Assembly: GCA_028023455.1 (NCBI GenBank)
Contig: JAQFVV010000963.1
Coordinates: forward strand, 62,001 to 126,000
Source: Epiperipatus broadwayi
Taxonomy: Eukaryota > Onychophora > Udeonychophora > Euonychophora > Peripatidae
Reading direction: 5' to 3'
Length of the DNA stretch: 64,000 nucleotides
The notes under the pieces were generated by a model. The model was not told the origin of the DNA. It did no database searches and saw only the letters and a list, made by a program, of their open reading frames with translations. Of the stretch, positions 39,997 through 52,109 are shown piece after piece. Numbering within the stretch: the stretch's first letter is position 1; the number at the start of each line of letters is the position of its first letter. Both the position numbers and the translations under genes were made by a program.

Positions 39997-40554
39997 ATGA
40001 ATAACAGTACAGAAGAGATAGTAATGGAAGAGAAGAGTGAGGCAAGAGAGGAAAGACTTGAAGAGGGAGTGGAGAGTAAAGGAAAGAGGTTAAGATTGGG
40101 AAGAGAAATAGTAGAAATTAATAGTACAAAAGAAGATATAGTAGGGAGAAGTATGAGAAGTGGGGATGCTGAAAACAAGGAAAACAACCTAGATATGGGG
40201 GAGCAATCTAAGGGGAAGCCAGAGAAGGCCTTGGAAGAGACAGCAAAGGAAGGAGAGGGAGTGTTAGCAGCCATATTCAGCATACTGGCACAAAATAAGG
40301 CAGAGAAAGGAGCAGAAAAGAAAGAAAGAGACAAGGAAAGAAAAAAAGAGACAAGGAAAGAGAAAAAAGATACGAGGAGAGAAAAAAGGGAGAAAGAAAG
40401 AGATGATAGGCTATATGCCATATGGAGGGAGATAGAAGAAAGGGACCAAAATATTAAGAAGGAAAAAGAAGCCAGGGACAAAGTAGCCAAGCAGGAACAG
40501 GAGAGACTATCAAAAGCTAGAGAAGAGTTACTGAGAAAGACAAAGAAGCTGTAA
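39997..40554 (+). CDS. Gag-like charged coiled-coil protein, N-terminal ORF (copy 1)
   Basis: 185 codons from ATG 39997. The first 85 residues are acidic/basic mixed, followed by a short hydrophobic stretch GVLAAIFSILAQ (about 87-98). Then comes a long run of Lys/Glu/Arg-rich heptad-like sequence (about 100-185) that should form a coiled coil. No zinc knuckle, protease or RT follows. The frame ends at TAA 40554, but a neighbouring frame continues with equally acidic sequence (KEAVIWYPEEVELRETKGE), so the original protein was longer. Placement after a leader inside a repeated unit suggests a retroelement gag-like protein; that is inference. It is identical in copy 2. Confidence 0.45.
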   Translation: MNNSTEEIVMEEKSEAREERLEEGVESKGKRLRLGREIVEINSTKEDIVGRSMRSGDAENKENNLDMGEQSKGKPEKALEETAKEGEGVLAAIFSILAQNKAEKGAEKKERDKERKKETRKEKKDTRREKREKERDDRLYAIWREIEERDQNIKKEKEARDKVAKQEQERLSKAREELLRKTKKL

Positions 40555-40892
40555 TATGGTATCCAGAAGAGGTTGAACTAAGAGAAACTAAGGGTGAAAT
40601 GGTGGAAGAAGTTGTAGAGATAGGTAAAGAAACTGAGAACAAGGAGAGTAACCATGAGGATGTAGATACAGAGGAAGTAGAAAAGACAGAATCTCCTTTT
40701 GAAATAAGATCGAGGTTGTAGAAGAAATGTTGCAAGGTAGTATTCAAAAAGAGATGTGAGAAATGAGTGAAAAAAATAGTTTAGTGGAGGAACATGTTAA
40801 AACAGAAAGGAAGCCAGAGGATACCATTGAGATAAAGCAAGTTGAAGAAACTTTAGAAGTTTCAACCAAAGATATTTTAGGGGAATTACAGG
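40555..40892 (+). pseudogene. Middle part of the gag-like frame, frameshifted (copy 1)
   Basis: Acidic sequence continues through two more frames: EEVELRETKGEMVEEVVEIG ends at a stop near 40721. A further frame then gives IEVVEEMLQGSIQKEM, and MSEKNSLVEEHVKTERKPED follows from 40763. A TGA at 40756-40758 is TGG in copy 2. The pattern fits a single former ORF broken by small indels. Confidence 0.5.
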
Positions 40893-41672
40893 TTGAAAAT
40901 CCTATTACTGATAAAGCAAAAATCGAGGTTATTAAAAAAGGAAGAAATTGAAATTATGAAGAGTGATATGGAAATTGCCAATCTACCTTCAGAAAAGCTG
41001 CTAATTGTGGAATATATCACTAAAACGGCAAAAGGAGAGGTAGTACATACAGAAGTCAAGACAGACATAGTATTAAACACCATAAAAGAATGTAAAATGG
41101 ATGTGAAGGTAATAGAAGACTCCAAAATAGTTGTAGGGATTGAGGGGTTTAACTTTGATATAAAAACTGAGGAAGAATTGAGACTTGATGAAGAAACTGT
41201 AGAAGAGTTTAAAAGGGATACAAAGACTGCTGAGGAGTCGCAAGCTGATTTAATAAATGAGTCCAACATCAGTGGTGAGATCATGGAAAAGTATAAAATC
41301 GATGCTGTGAATATTGATAATTGTAATATCAATATGGAGATATCAGAAGGTTCAAAAATCTATTCAGATACTGAAATTGATATCGAAAACATGGAAGGGA
41401 TGAAACATGATGAAATCATGCAGGGATCTTTTGAACAACAAAAGATAGTTCAGAACATTGAGAACTCTATAGATATGGAAGGAAATGATGAAGAATACAA
41501 AGTAAATATTCTTTCAACCTCATCGAATCATGTTATTTTTATTGAAGAAATTAAGCCAAAATCTTACCCAGAAGTACCAAAACTAAAGGCAATTGAGGTT
41601 ACCGAAACTTGCATAGATAGGAATGTTTTAGAAGACAGACCTTTCTCAGAAATTTCCAAAATGAATGTTTGA
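40893..41672 (+). CDS. Acidic gag-like protein, C-terminal ORF (copy 1)
   Basis: 259 codons as an open frame; the part homologous in style to upstream sequence begins near 40930 (KKEEIEIMKSDMEIANLP), so the annotated ATG probably lies in shifted sequence. The change of frame falls in a run of six A near 40930-40940. The protein is rich in Glu, Ile, Lys and Asp, with no cysteine-histidine knuckle or catalytic motif. After the stop, an adjacent frame adds a tail with AWGDGVIFDGESSPDTA and a basic KTGWKRKRRKED ending near 41841. It differs from copy 2 by two residues (His/Pro in GMKxDEI, Ala/Thr in LKxIEV). Function is unknown; likely decayed retroelement protein. Confidence 0.4.
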   Translation: MKILLLIKQKSRLLKKEEIEIMKSDMEIANLPSEKLLIVEYITKTAKGEVVHTEVKTDIVLNTIKECKMDVKVIEDSKIVVGIEGFNFDIKTEEELRLDEETVEEFKRDTKTAEESQADLINESNISGEIMEKYKIDAVNIDNCNINMEISEGSKIYSDTEIDIENMEGMKHDEIMQGSFEQQKIVQNIENSIDMEGNDEEYKVNILSTSSNHVIFIEEIKPKSYPEVPKLKAIEVTETCIDRNVLEDRPFSEISKMNV

Positions 41673-42178
41673 TCGAGGGGCAGAAGATAGTGGAGCTAAG
41701 TCTGAGATCAAGGCCTGGGGGGATGGAGTGATTTTTGATGGTGAGAGTAGCCCAGATACTGCCAGAACCCAAATGGGAAAGACAGGGTGGAAAAGGAAGA
41801 GGAGAAAAGAAGATACTTACGTCTTTAGTAGGAGAAAATAATATGGTTCGAATATGAGAAAGCGGATAAGGTTTCGAGGAACAAGGTTCCGAGAGATTAA
41901 TGATAATGTTCCAAAGAATAAGGTTGCAAAGCTGACAAGGTTTCTAATGCTTAGAGCAAAAGGTGAAATAGACTATAAAACAAACCCCCCAGATGCATCA
42001 GGAATAGTTAATATCTAAGGATCTAGTTCACATTTTACCAGTAAAAATATATAGGTATGGTGATAAGCCTATTGGTAGAGGTAGTTTTTTTTTTATATTG
42101 TGTTTTTTATTATTATTATTTCACCAATATAAATATAATCATAGAAGTGGTAGCATATTTAGTAGATATAGAGGAATG

Positions 42179-42180
<2 letters not shown>

Positions 42181-42250
<70 letters not shown>
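42181..42250. repeat. (TA)n microsatellite in unit copy 1
   Basis: About 70 bp of TA. The matching tract in copy 2 (49526-49571) is shorter. Confidence 0.95.
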
Positions 42251-42251
<1 letters not shown>

Positions 42252-45200
42252 TAAGAGTAAGGCATAGGTATATTTTATCCCTATGAACAATGAGGTATTA
42301 GATGTAGTGAGAAATGGATTAGATTTTAGAGTGAAAGGATTCATTTGTTTGTCATGTGTTTTTTTTTTTTTGTTTTTGTTTATGTGCTGGGTAGACCAAA
42401 GTTAGGATGGGAGGTGCTGATACAACATGAGAAATAAATTTCGTAAATCTTATACACAGAAAATGATTTATGATTGCTCATTTAAATAATAAGTAAATTC
42501 ATTTTTTTTATTGTTTTTTTGTTTCTGGACTTCACTGATATGAAACAGTATGAATCAGTAGCATTCATTTCCCTAGTTCAAACCCTAAAGGTACACATAT
42601 ATAAAACAATATACTTGGGAATTTAACATGTATAAAAACGTATATTTACACGTATATGTGTGTAATTGTATATGCACACACATCTGCTATTATTGTATAT
42701 ATTTTGTAATAATTTTATTTGCTAAAAAAATGGTATATTTACATCTGAATGATATTATCGTTATATAACATACACACCTTATAATTTTATAAATATTCAT
42801 CTTATGATTTTAAATAATGGAATTGGTTTCAAGCTGGGAAAATTTTATTAGATAAGAACATAATTCTCTAAAGTATTTCAAACTGGCTTTGAGGTTAACC
42901 AATTACTTAATCACGTAGAGCAACTAAAAACAAATGTAGATTTCTCATGTCTATGATAAAATGCTAGCAGCTTAAATCTCTTTCAGGAAAAGAAAAGGAG
43001 AAGCAATCCAATGTTTAAAAAAAAGAACTTTACCAAACTCATGAGACACCGCCGGTACAAATCCAGATTTTAAAATTCTTAATACAATAAAAGTTGGACA
43101 ATTAAACCTGCACTGAAATCCAGATTGGAACTGGAATCTGAGAAAAATAAAAGGAACAATGAATAAACCTGAAATCAATCAACCGATTCATTTGAAGCTG
43201 ATGCAATTAAGACTTCTTAGATTTTAAAGTCTAAAAATAAAGATTGTGAATGAACTGTAAGAGGGGAGGGGTTAAAGAAATATAAAAAAGCAGTTGAAAG
43301 GAAATCGTCATCCATTTTTGCTTTACTCATGTTTCAACTTATATCCAGGCAGTGGACCAGTTTTTACCATGTAAGGCCATCTTCCCGATGGTCAAGAACC
43401 CTTTATGGAGACCGGAGACCCAAACCACAGCCCTACTGAAAGAATAGCCCATCGATGAACCAGCTCAGATAAATCAGTCCATGCGTGTGTGTTTCATACT
43501 GCCAGCTGCAAGCCTCCAGATAAATAACCGGTAACCACTTCTCAATCAAGCTAAATCTAAAAGCTATAGCCATCTATAAATCTTTCCTAAAGCTAGCTAT
43601 ATAATAAGTAACATGCACAAACTCTTCCATTCAAATCTTATAAATTAATCACACTATGTTTAAAAGGTGTATTCTCTCTTAAAGTAATTAACTGTATTAG
43701 ATAAACGTATCTCAACCTGTATAATTTTAAACTACTTTAAAAGTTAAATGTAAATCTTGCCTGATCTCAAATTCTTAAATCTCCTTTTTTAAATTCAACT
43801 TATAAAAGCTTATTTGCCTTATTATTTTCTCTATTTGCGTCTATACTTTTGCATGTATATATATATTTTGTTAAAATGCATTTATTGATTTATGCTTTGC
43901 CTTCGGAGCAGAGACTATTAATTATTATAAACTTAAAGAGATGTTTTTTTTTTTCTAGATGTTTTGTTCTCAAGTAAAGTAATAATGCTGTTTGGCATAT
44001 CTATAGATTGTCTCTGATCCGAAACCTACTTTGATGTATTATTTGAACTGCTATGCGTAGCTTAATATCACATATGTTGCTTATTAAAAATTTTGTTCGG
44101 TTAAATTAAAGAGAGTGATAATTTAAGGCATATTCAGTAGTTAGCCAAGTTTAAGCCCCATATATGCTTTAGACCCCATTAATGTAATTGCATATAATAT
44201 GTAGTTAATTAAGAAACTAGATCAATTTTAATAAAGTCCTCCTTAGCACAATTTCAGTGTTTATTTAACTAACTGGCGTAGGGTAGTTTGCAGAAAAAAC
44301 TATAGATTTTGCACTTTACTAGTTGTTATAATTAAGATTCCAAAAGCATTGTGAATGAGTTTTTATGAAGCACTGAGGTGCATTCCGCCTTGCTATCATA
44401 TAATTATTAAGATAAGATTAGGTTTTAAGGACTATCTTATCATCCTTAGTTAGGACAGCCCTCTCTTGAATGGGATAGTGATTTTAAAGGTCATTCCCAT
44501 TACCTCCTCCAGAACTGGAACACTGGAATCCAGCATCTTATATCATGGCTGTTGGAGCATCCAAATTAAAAGTTCATGTATAGCAGGTGAGCGGTATCTG
44601 AGAACCGAGCAAACGTTGCTGAATCTCATGAGTAAAAGCGCATTCAAGACTCATCTGATGAAATTTGCATAGCACCATAGCCTCAGAAGTTATGCTACAA
44701 AATGCCAGTTCATCTGCTGTATATTAATTGTTCAGCATTGATCTGAACCTAAGATCTAGTTTATCTAAGAATATCTACATAAAGAGCACATTGACTGCTC
44801 ATCGCGTAATGATAAATTTAAGTACACATTGTATAAAGTTCCCACTCTCTTAGAGTTTAACCCTTAACATACTGAGTAAGAATGGCAGAACCTAATTTAG
44901 ACATCAGTATAGATGTAAAATAATTATTAATGTATAAATGATATAATAAAATAATGATCGTTAAGTACAATTGATTACAGAATGTGTAGTGCATATTTTC
45001 ACCATCCCACCTGCGAGTGGAATATACAGTATATTAAATTGTGTTTGTTTGAGTTTTGTCAATATTAAATAATTTTAAAATCTATTAACGTCTGCAGTAT
45101 TATTCACTTTATTTATATTAAATCACCATCCATAATGATTTTATATGCATGAGATAATCAGCCATAGGTTGTGTGAGTGTGTTTGGTTAAGCTATAAAAC

Positions 45201-47340
45201 ATTTAGTTAAATATCCCCAAGTCTCTCGTTTTACCCTTTGCTATTGCCAGCGCGGAAATTGAGAGATTACGAATGTAACCTCATATATGTTATTCATAAG
45301 GGAGTAAGTCAAGGAGTGTTGGTGAAGGAGCTGAGGTGCAGTCAGATTTGGTCTCAAACCCTCATCTAGATCAGCCTTGGTATAATTTACCAAAACTCTG
45401 GATTTTGTTGTGTGGATGTTCAAATATGACTGTTACATAGTATTTTTTTTTTCCGGGAATGTCGCGCCAACTGGGGCCTTCGAATATAAACCTGCATACC
45501 TGAGAGGGGATGTTAACGTAGATGTGATTTCATATCACTTATTATATATGTGTGGATTTTTTTTTCCGAATATGAATGCCAAACGTGGAGTTTCATTAAT
45601 TTTCTCCACGCCCTGAACTAAATGCGTGTTGAGGGAAGGGGGAGAAAGGAAAGAGATAAATATGTAAATTTTTTCACAGATGTTGATGCACAAATCATGT
45701 AGATTTATGTTGAAGTTCAATTTTATATTTTGTCAAATTAATTTATATGTATGATATACGTAAAATTTATATATATATATATATATGTATAATATGCATA
45801 TTGGTAGTGAAAGTTTATTTTGTCTCAGAGAAGCGTTTGATTATTAATTTTTTCGTATTTTTGATTTTTTGATTGATTATTATTTACAGGCAGTAACAAT
45901 TAATTTCACATTTTATCAATTTTATATATATGCGAGTGAAAAAGTAAAATTTCATTTAGATTATAGAATTCGTAAAAAGATTTCTAAACGCCAATGCAGA
46001 AGGTTAAAATCAGTAACACTGCCCCAATTAATGTCGCCTTTGTCAATTATATATAGTCGAGTGAAAAATAAAGTTTTGTTTTGGATCATATGATTTATAA
46101 TAAGATTTCTAAACATAAATGCTAGAATTGGTAGGTAGCATGAAAGGTTTTTTTTCAAGATTGTTTTATATGTGCGCATTGATAATAATTTTTTTTTTCC
46201 AATGGTAATTAAAAGCTGTGAGTAAATAAGAAGGGAATCTTTTTTTTTTGTTTTGAAATATTTTATATATATACACATGTCGTGAATAGATTTTGAGTTG
46301 TATATATACGCGCATCCGTAATAAATTTTCAAGTGCAATTAAAAACAATAGTTAAATAGGAAGAATTTTTTTTTGGAAACATTTTATACATATATACGCG
46401 TGTTGATGGTAAAATTTTTTTTTTGTTTGTCACGAAAGGGCAATTGTCATTGAAAACAATGACTGAGATTGATTTCGAATTTTATACGTAAATTTTATAC
46501 GCAAGTAAAACGTTTTGAAATATTTTATATATATGTATGTGTGTCAATGGTAATTTTTTTTTGCCACAAAAGAGCGGTCAATTGTAATCGAAAGTAGTGA
46601 CTAAAATTGTTCTAATTTTATCCACAGTTATGTATATATGTATGGGTGAAAAATGTAAATTACTAGTCTATGTTATGTGTTGTATAACACACTTTTACAA
46701 ATCAAATTCGCTAGAGTTGGAATGTAAACACACTGTGGCTGATAAAAATTATTTTTGTAATGAGAAATAAACGAAAAATTTAAAATTTTGTTATATAAAC
46801 AGCAATGCATATTGTGAGGTCCAATACCGTTTATATATAGATACAGGTATCTCATCCACTGGCAACTGGCGCCCGGGGCTCTTAAATAGCTGAGAGTTTC
46901 TCATATAAATTTGTTGTCAGGGTGTGACAATTGAAAGGACTCACTGTTGGGAAGTTTGGTTGGTGGTTCAATTGTGCTAGATAGAGTGAATAAACAAACG
47001 ATCAGGCAAGATTGTTCTATATATATGTGTGTACTTAAAAGGGAAATGAAGTTTAAAAAAAAGAGAAACAATCATAGTTAAAAGAAATAGTGATGGCAGC
47101 TCTGCAGTGTTGGAAAGAAAACACAGTGGAAGACAGGCATGGGTAAGAACAATTTTATTATTATTAGTTAAATTTTTTTTTTGATTATTGTTGTAATCTC
47201 ATATGTTAGATAAATTAAGGGCTTGGTTCAGTTCTATGTAGTTACTAGTGGTATGGCAGAAACCATAGACAGTCTTTTCATTGGGGAGGATGGCAATGCG
47301 CTGTTGAGAATAAATTAGAGTACATTTAGCAAAAATCAGA

Positions 47341-47898
47341 ATGAATAACAGTACAGAAGAGATAGTAATGGAAGAGAAGAGTGAGGCAAGAGAGGAAAGA
47401 CTTGAAGAGGGAGTGGAGAGTAAAGGAAAGAGGTTAAGATTGGGAAGAGAAATAGTAGAAATTAATAGTACAAAAGAAGATATAGTAGGGAGAAGTATGA
47501 GAAGTGGGGATGCTGAAAACAAGGAAAACAACCTAGATATGGGGGAGCAATCTAAGGGGAAGCCAGAGAAGGCCTTGGAAGAGACAGCAAAGGAAGGAGA
47601 GGGAGTGTTAGCAGCCATATTCAGCATACTGGCACAAAATAAGGCAGAGAAAGGAGCAGAAAAGAAAGAAAGAGACAAGGAAAGAAAAAAAGAGACAAGG
47701 AAAGAGAAAAAAGATACGAGGAGAGAAAAAAGGGAGAAAGAAAGAGATGATAGGCTATATGCCATATGGAGGGAGATAGAAGAAAGGGACCAAAATATTA
47801 AGAAGGAAAAAGAAGCCAGGGACAAGGTAGCCAAGCAGGAACAGGAGAGACTATCAAAAGCTAGAGAAGAGTTACTGAGAAAGACAAAGAAGCTGTAA
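47341..47898 (+). CDS. Gag-like charged coiled-coil protein, N-terminal ORF (copy 2)
   Basis: Same 185-residue protein as at 39997 with the same stop. The nucleotide sequences differ only at rare sites (for example AAAGTA/AAGGTA near 47826), which are silent. Charged N-terminus, short hydrophobic patch GVLAAIFSILAQ, then Lys/Glu/Arg coiled coil. Shared length and shared premature end show that the truncation predates the duplication. See the copy 1 entry for interpretation. Confidence 0.45.
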   Translation: MNNSTEEIVMEEKSEAREERLEEGVESKGKRLRLGREIVEINSTKEDIVGRSMRSGDAENKENNLDMGEQSKGKPEKALEETAKEGEGVLAAIFSILAQNKAEKGAEKKERDKERKKETRKEKKDTRREKREKERDDRLYAIWREIEERDQNIKKEKEARDKVAKQEQERLSKAREELLRKTKKL

Positions 47899-48235
47899 TA
47901 TGGTATCCAGAAGAGGTTGAACTAAGAGAAACTAAGGGTGAAATGGTGGAAGAAGTTGTAGAGATAAGTAGAGAAACTGAGAACAAGGAGAGTAACCATG
48001 AGGATGTAGATACAGAGGAAGTAGAAAAGACAGAATCTCCTTTTGAAATAAGATCGAGGTTGTAGAAGAAATGTTGCAAGGTAGTATTCAAAAAGAGATG
48101 TGGGAAATGAGTGAAAAAATAGTTTAGTGGAGGAACATGTTAAAACAGAAAGGAAGCCAGAGGATACCATTGAGATAAAGCAAGTTGAAGAAACTTTAGA
48201 AGTTTCAACCAAAGATATTTTAGGGGAATTACAGG

Positions 48236-49015
48236 TTGAAAATCCTATTACTGATAAAGCAAAAATCGAGGTTATTAAAAAAGGAAGAAATTGAAATTAT
48301 GAAGAGTGATATGGAAATTGCCAATCTACCTTCAGAAAAGCTGCTAATTGTGGAATATATCACTAAAACTGCAAAAGGAGAGGTAGTACATACAGAAGTC
48401 AAGACAGACATAGTATTAAACACCATAAAAGAATGTAAAATGGATGTGAAGGTAATAGAAGACTCCAAAATAGTTGTAGGGATTGAGGGGTTTAACTTTG
48501 ATATAAAAACTGAGGAAGAATTGAGACTTGATGAAGAAACTGTAGAAGAGTTTAAAAGGGATACAAAGACTGCTGAGGAGTCGCAAGCTGATTTAATAAA
48601 TGAGTCCAACATCAGTGGTGAGATCATGGAAAAGTATAAAATTGATGCTGTGAATATTGATAATTGTAATATCAATATGGAGATATCAGAAGGTTCAAAA
48701 ATCTATTCAGATACTGAAATTGATATCGAAAACATGGAAGGGATGAAACCTGATGAAATCATGCAGGGATCTTTTGAACAACAAAAGATAGTTCAGAACA
48801 TTGAGAACTCTATAGATATGGAAGGAAATGATGAAGAATACAAAGTAAATATTCTTTCAACCTCATCGAATCATGTTATTTTTATTGAAGAAATTAAGCC
48901 AAAATCTTACCCAGAAGTACCAAAACTAAAGACAATTGAGGTTACCGAAACTTGCATAGATAGGAATGTTTTAGAAGACAGACCTTTCTCAGAAATTTCC
49001 AAAATGAATGTTTGA
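48236..49015 (+). CDS. Acidic gag-like protein, C-terminal ORF (copy 2)
   Basis: Counterpart of 40893-41672 with two amino-acid differences over 259 codons. Upstream, at 48105-48122, copy 2 has TGG where copy 1 has a stop, but six instead of seven A, so the middle frame is broken differently. The acidic composition, the six-A frameshift before KKEEIEI and the basic tail after the stop are as in copy 1. No catalytic motif. Confidence 0.4.
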   Translation: MKILLLIKQKSRLLKKEEIEIMKSDMEIANLPSEKLLIVEYITKTAKGEVVHTEVKTDIVLNTIKECKMDVKVIEDSKIVVGIEGFNFDIKTEEELRLDEETVEEFKRDTKTAEESQADLINESNISGEIMEKYKIDAVNIDNCNINMEISEGSKIYSDTEIDIENMEGMKPDEIMQGSFEQQKIVQNIENSIDMEGNDEEYKVNILSTSSNHVIFIEEIKPKSYPEVPKLKTIEVTETCIDRNVLEDRPFSEISKMNV

Positions 49016-49524
49016 TCGAGGGGCAGAAGATAGTGGAGCTAAGTCTGAGATCAAGGCCTGGGGGGATGGAGTGATTTTTGATGGTGAGAGTAGCCCAGAT
49101 ACTGCCAGAACCCAAATGGGAAAGACAGGGTGGAAAAGGAAGAGGAGAAAAGAAGATACTTACATCTTTAGTAGGAGAAAATAATATGGTTCGAATATGA
49201 GAAAGCGGATAAGGTTTCGAGGAACAAGGTTCCGAGAGATTAATGATAATGTTCCAAAGAATAAGGTTGCAAAGCTGACAAGGTTTCTAATGCTTAGAGC
49301 AAAAGGTGAAATAGACTATAAAACAAACCCCCCAGATGCATCAGGAATAGTTAATATCTAAGGATCTAGTTCACATTTTACCAGTAAAATATATAGGTAT
49401 GGTGATAAGCCTATTGGTAGAGGTAGTTTTTTTTTTATATTGTGTTTTTTATTATTATTATTTCACCAATATAAATATAATCATAGAAGTGGTAGCATAT
49501 TTAGTAGATATAGAGGAATGATTA

Positions 49525-49572
<48 letters not shown>

Positions 49573-51363
49573 TAAGAGTAAGGCATAGGTATATTTTATC
49601 CCTATGAACAATGAGGTATTAGATGTAGTGAGAAATGGATTAGATTTTAGAGTGAAAGGATTCATTTGTTTGTCATGTGTTTTTTTTTTTTTTGTTTTTG
49701 TTTATGTGCTGGGTAGACCAAAGTTAGGATGGGAGGTGCTGATACAACATGAGAAATAAATTTCGTAAATCTTATACACAGAAAATGATTTATGATTGCT
49801 CATTTAAATAATAAGTAAATTCATTTTTTTTATTGTTTCTTTGTTTCTGGACTTCACTGATATGAAACAGTATGAATCAGTAGCATTCATTTCCCTAGTT
49901 CAAACCCTAAAGGTACACATATATAAAACAATATACTTGGGAATTTAACATGTATAAAAACGTATATTTACACGTATATGTGTGTAATTGTATATGCACA
50001 CACATCTGCTATTATTGTATATATTTTGTAATAATTTTATTTGCTAAAAAAATGGTATATTTACATCTGAATGATATTATCGTTATATAACATACACACC
50101 TTATAATTTTATAAATATTCATCTTATGATTTTAAATAATGGAATTGGTTTCAAGCTGGGAAAATTTTATTAGATAAGAACAGAATTCTCTAAAGTATTT
50201 CAAACTGGCTTTGGGGTTAACCAATTACTTAATCACGTAGAGCAACTAAAAACAAATGTAGATTTCTCATGTCTATGATAAAATGCTAGCAGCTTAAATC
50301 TCTTTCAGTAAAAGAAAAGGAGAAGCAATCCAATGTTTAAAAAAAGAACTTTACCAATCTCATGAGACACCGCTGGTACAAATCCAGATTTTAGGATTCT
50401 TAATAAAATAAAAGTTGGACAATTAAACCTGCACTGAAATCCAGATTGGAACTGGAATCTGAGAAAAATAAAAGGAACAATGAATAAACCTGAAATCAAT
50501 CAACCGATTCATTTGAAGCTGATGCAATTAAGACTTCTTAGATTTTAAAGTCTAAAAATAAAGATTGTGAATGAACTGTAAGAGGGGAGGGGTTAAAGAA
50601 ATATAAAAAAGCAGTTGAAAGGAAATCGTCATCCATTTTTGCTTTACTCATGTTTCAACTTATATCCAGGCAGTGGACCAGTTTTTACCATGCAAGTAAG
50701 TGGCTAGAAAAGCTAAGGCCATCTTCCCGATGGTCAAGAACCGTTTATGGAGACCGGAGACCCAAACCACAGCCCTACTGAAAGAATAGCCCATCGATGA
50801 ACCAGCTCAGATAAATCAGTCCATGCGTGTGTGTTTCATACTGCCAGCTGCAAGCCTCCAGATAAATAACCGGTAACCACTTCTCAATCAAGCTAAATCT
50901 AAAAGCTATAGTCATCTATAAATCTTTCCTAAAGCTAGTTATATAATAAGTAACATGCACAAACTCTTCCATTCAAATCTTATAAATTAATCACACTATG
51001 TTTAAAAGGTGTATTCTCTCTTAAAGTAATTAACTGTATTAGATAAACGTATCTCAACCTGTATAATTTTAAACTACTTTAAAAGTTAAATGTAAATCTT
51101 GCCTGATCTCAAATTCTTAAATCTCCTTTTTTAAATTCAACTTATAAAAGCTTATTTGCCTTATTATTTTCTCTATTTGCGTCTATACTTTTGCATGTAT
51201 ATATATATTTTGTTAAAATGCATTTATTGATTTATGCTTTGCCTTCGGAGCAGAGACTATTAATTATTATAAACTTAAAGAGATGTTTTTTTTTTTTCTA
51301 GATGTTTTGTTCTCAAGTAAAGTAATAATGCTGTTTGGCATATCTATAGATTGTCTCTGATCT

Positions 51364-51449
51364 GAAACCTACTTTGATGTATTATTTGAACTGCTATGCG
51401 TAATCCGAAACCTACTTTGATGTATTATTTGAACTGCTATGCGTAGCTT
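51364..51449. repeat. 43-bp tandem duplication private to copy 3
   Basis: GAAACCTACTTTGATG... through CTATGCGTA occurs twice at an offset of 43 bp. Copies 1 and 2 have it once. Confidence 0.9.
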
Positions 51450-52109
51450 AATATCACATATGTTGCTTATTAAAAGTTTTGTTCGGTTAAATTAAAGAGA
51501 GTGATAATTTAAGGCATATTCAGTAGTTAGCCAAGTTTAAGCCCCATATATGCTTTAGACCCCATTAATGTAATTGCATATAATATGTAGTTAATTAAGA
51601 AACTAGATCAATTTTAATAAAGTCCTCCTTAGCACAATTTCAGTGTTTATTTAACTAACTGGCGTAGGGTAATTTGCAGAAAAAACTATAGATTTTGCAC
51701 TTTACTAGTTGTTATAATTAAGATTCCAAAAGCATTGTGAATGAGTTTTTATGAAGCACTGAGGTGCATTCCGCCTTGCTATCATATAATTATTAAGATA
51801 AGATTAGGTTTTAAGGACTATCTTATCATCCTTAGTTCGGACAGCCCTCTCTTGAATGGGATAGTGATTTTAAGGGTCATTCCCATTACCTCCTCCAGAA
51901 CTGGAACACCGGAATCCAGCATCTTATATCATGGCTGTTTGAGCATCTGAACTAAAAGTTCATGTATAGCAGGTGAGCGGTATCTGAGAACCGAGCAAAC
52001 GTTGCTGAATCTCATGAGTAAAAGTGCATTCAAGATGCATCTGATGAAATTTGCATAGCGCCATAGCCTCAGAAGTTATGCTACAAAACGCCAGTTTATC
52101 TGCTGTATA

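Larger units (their letters stand above)
33423..42540 (+). repeat. 7.3-kb tandem unit, copy 1 (with 1.76-kb insertion)
   Basis: First copy of a head-to-tail array. It starts TGAAACAGTATG, as do copies 2 (42541) and 3 (49863). The first 4.3 kb is non-coding; then comes a leader and a gag-like broken reading frame. An extra 32 bp or so near the start and the insertion at 37918-39678 distinguish it from copy 2. Without the insertion the unit is about 7.36 kb. Confidence 0.9.
42541..49862 (+). repeat. 7.3-kb tandem unit, copy 2 (complete, uninterrupted)
   Basis: 7,322 bp and the best reference for the unit. It lacks the insertion of copy 1 and the MITE of copy 3. In its first part it shares variants with copy 3 against copy 1, for example the block TTTATGCTTTGCCTTCGGAG near 43890-43910. 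The gag-like part is nearly identical to copy 1. Confidence 0.9.

Noticed and set aside
39855-40490. 211-codon minus-strand ORF (Ser/Leu/Phe rich), repeated at 47199-47834
   Set aside because: It is the antisense of the Lys/Glu-rich gag-like frame; its composition is explained by that strand, and its repetition by the tandem duplication.
40930-40945. Programmed ribosomal frameshift at the six-A run
   Set aside because: The run is not in register as a standard X XXY YYZ slippery heptamer relative to the upstream frame, and other frame breaks nearby point to decay.
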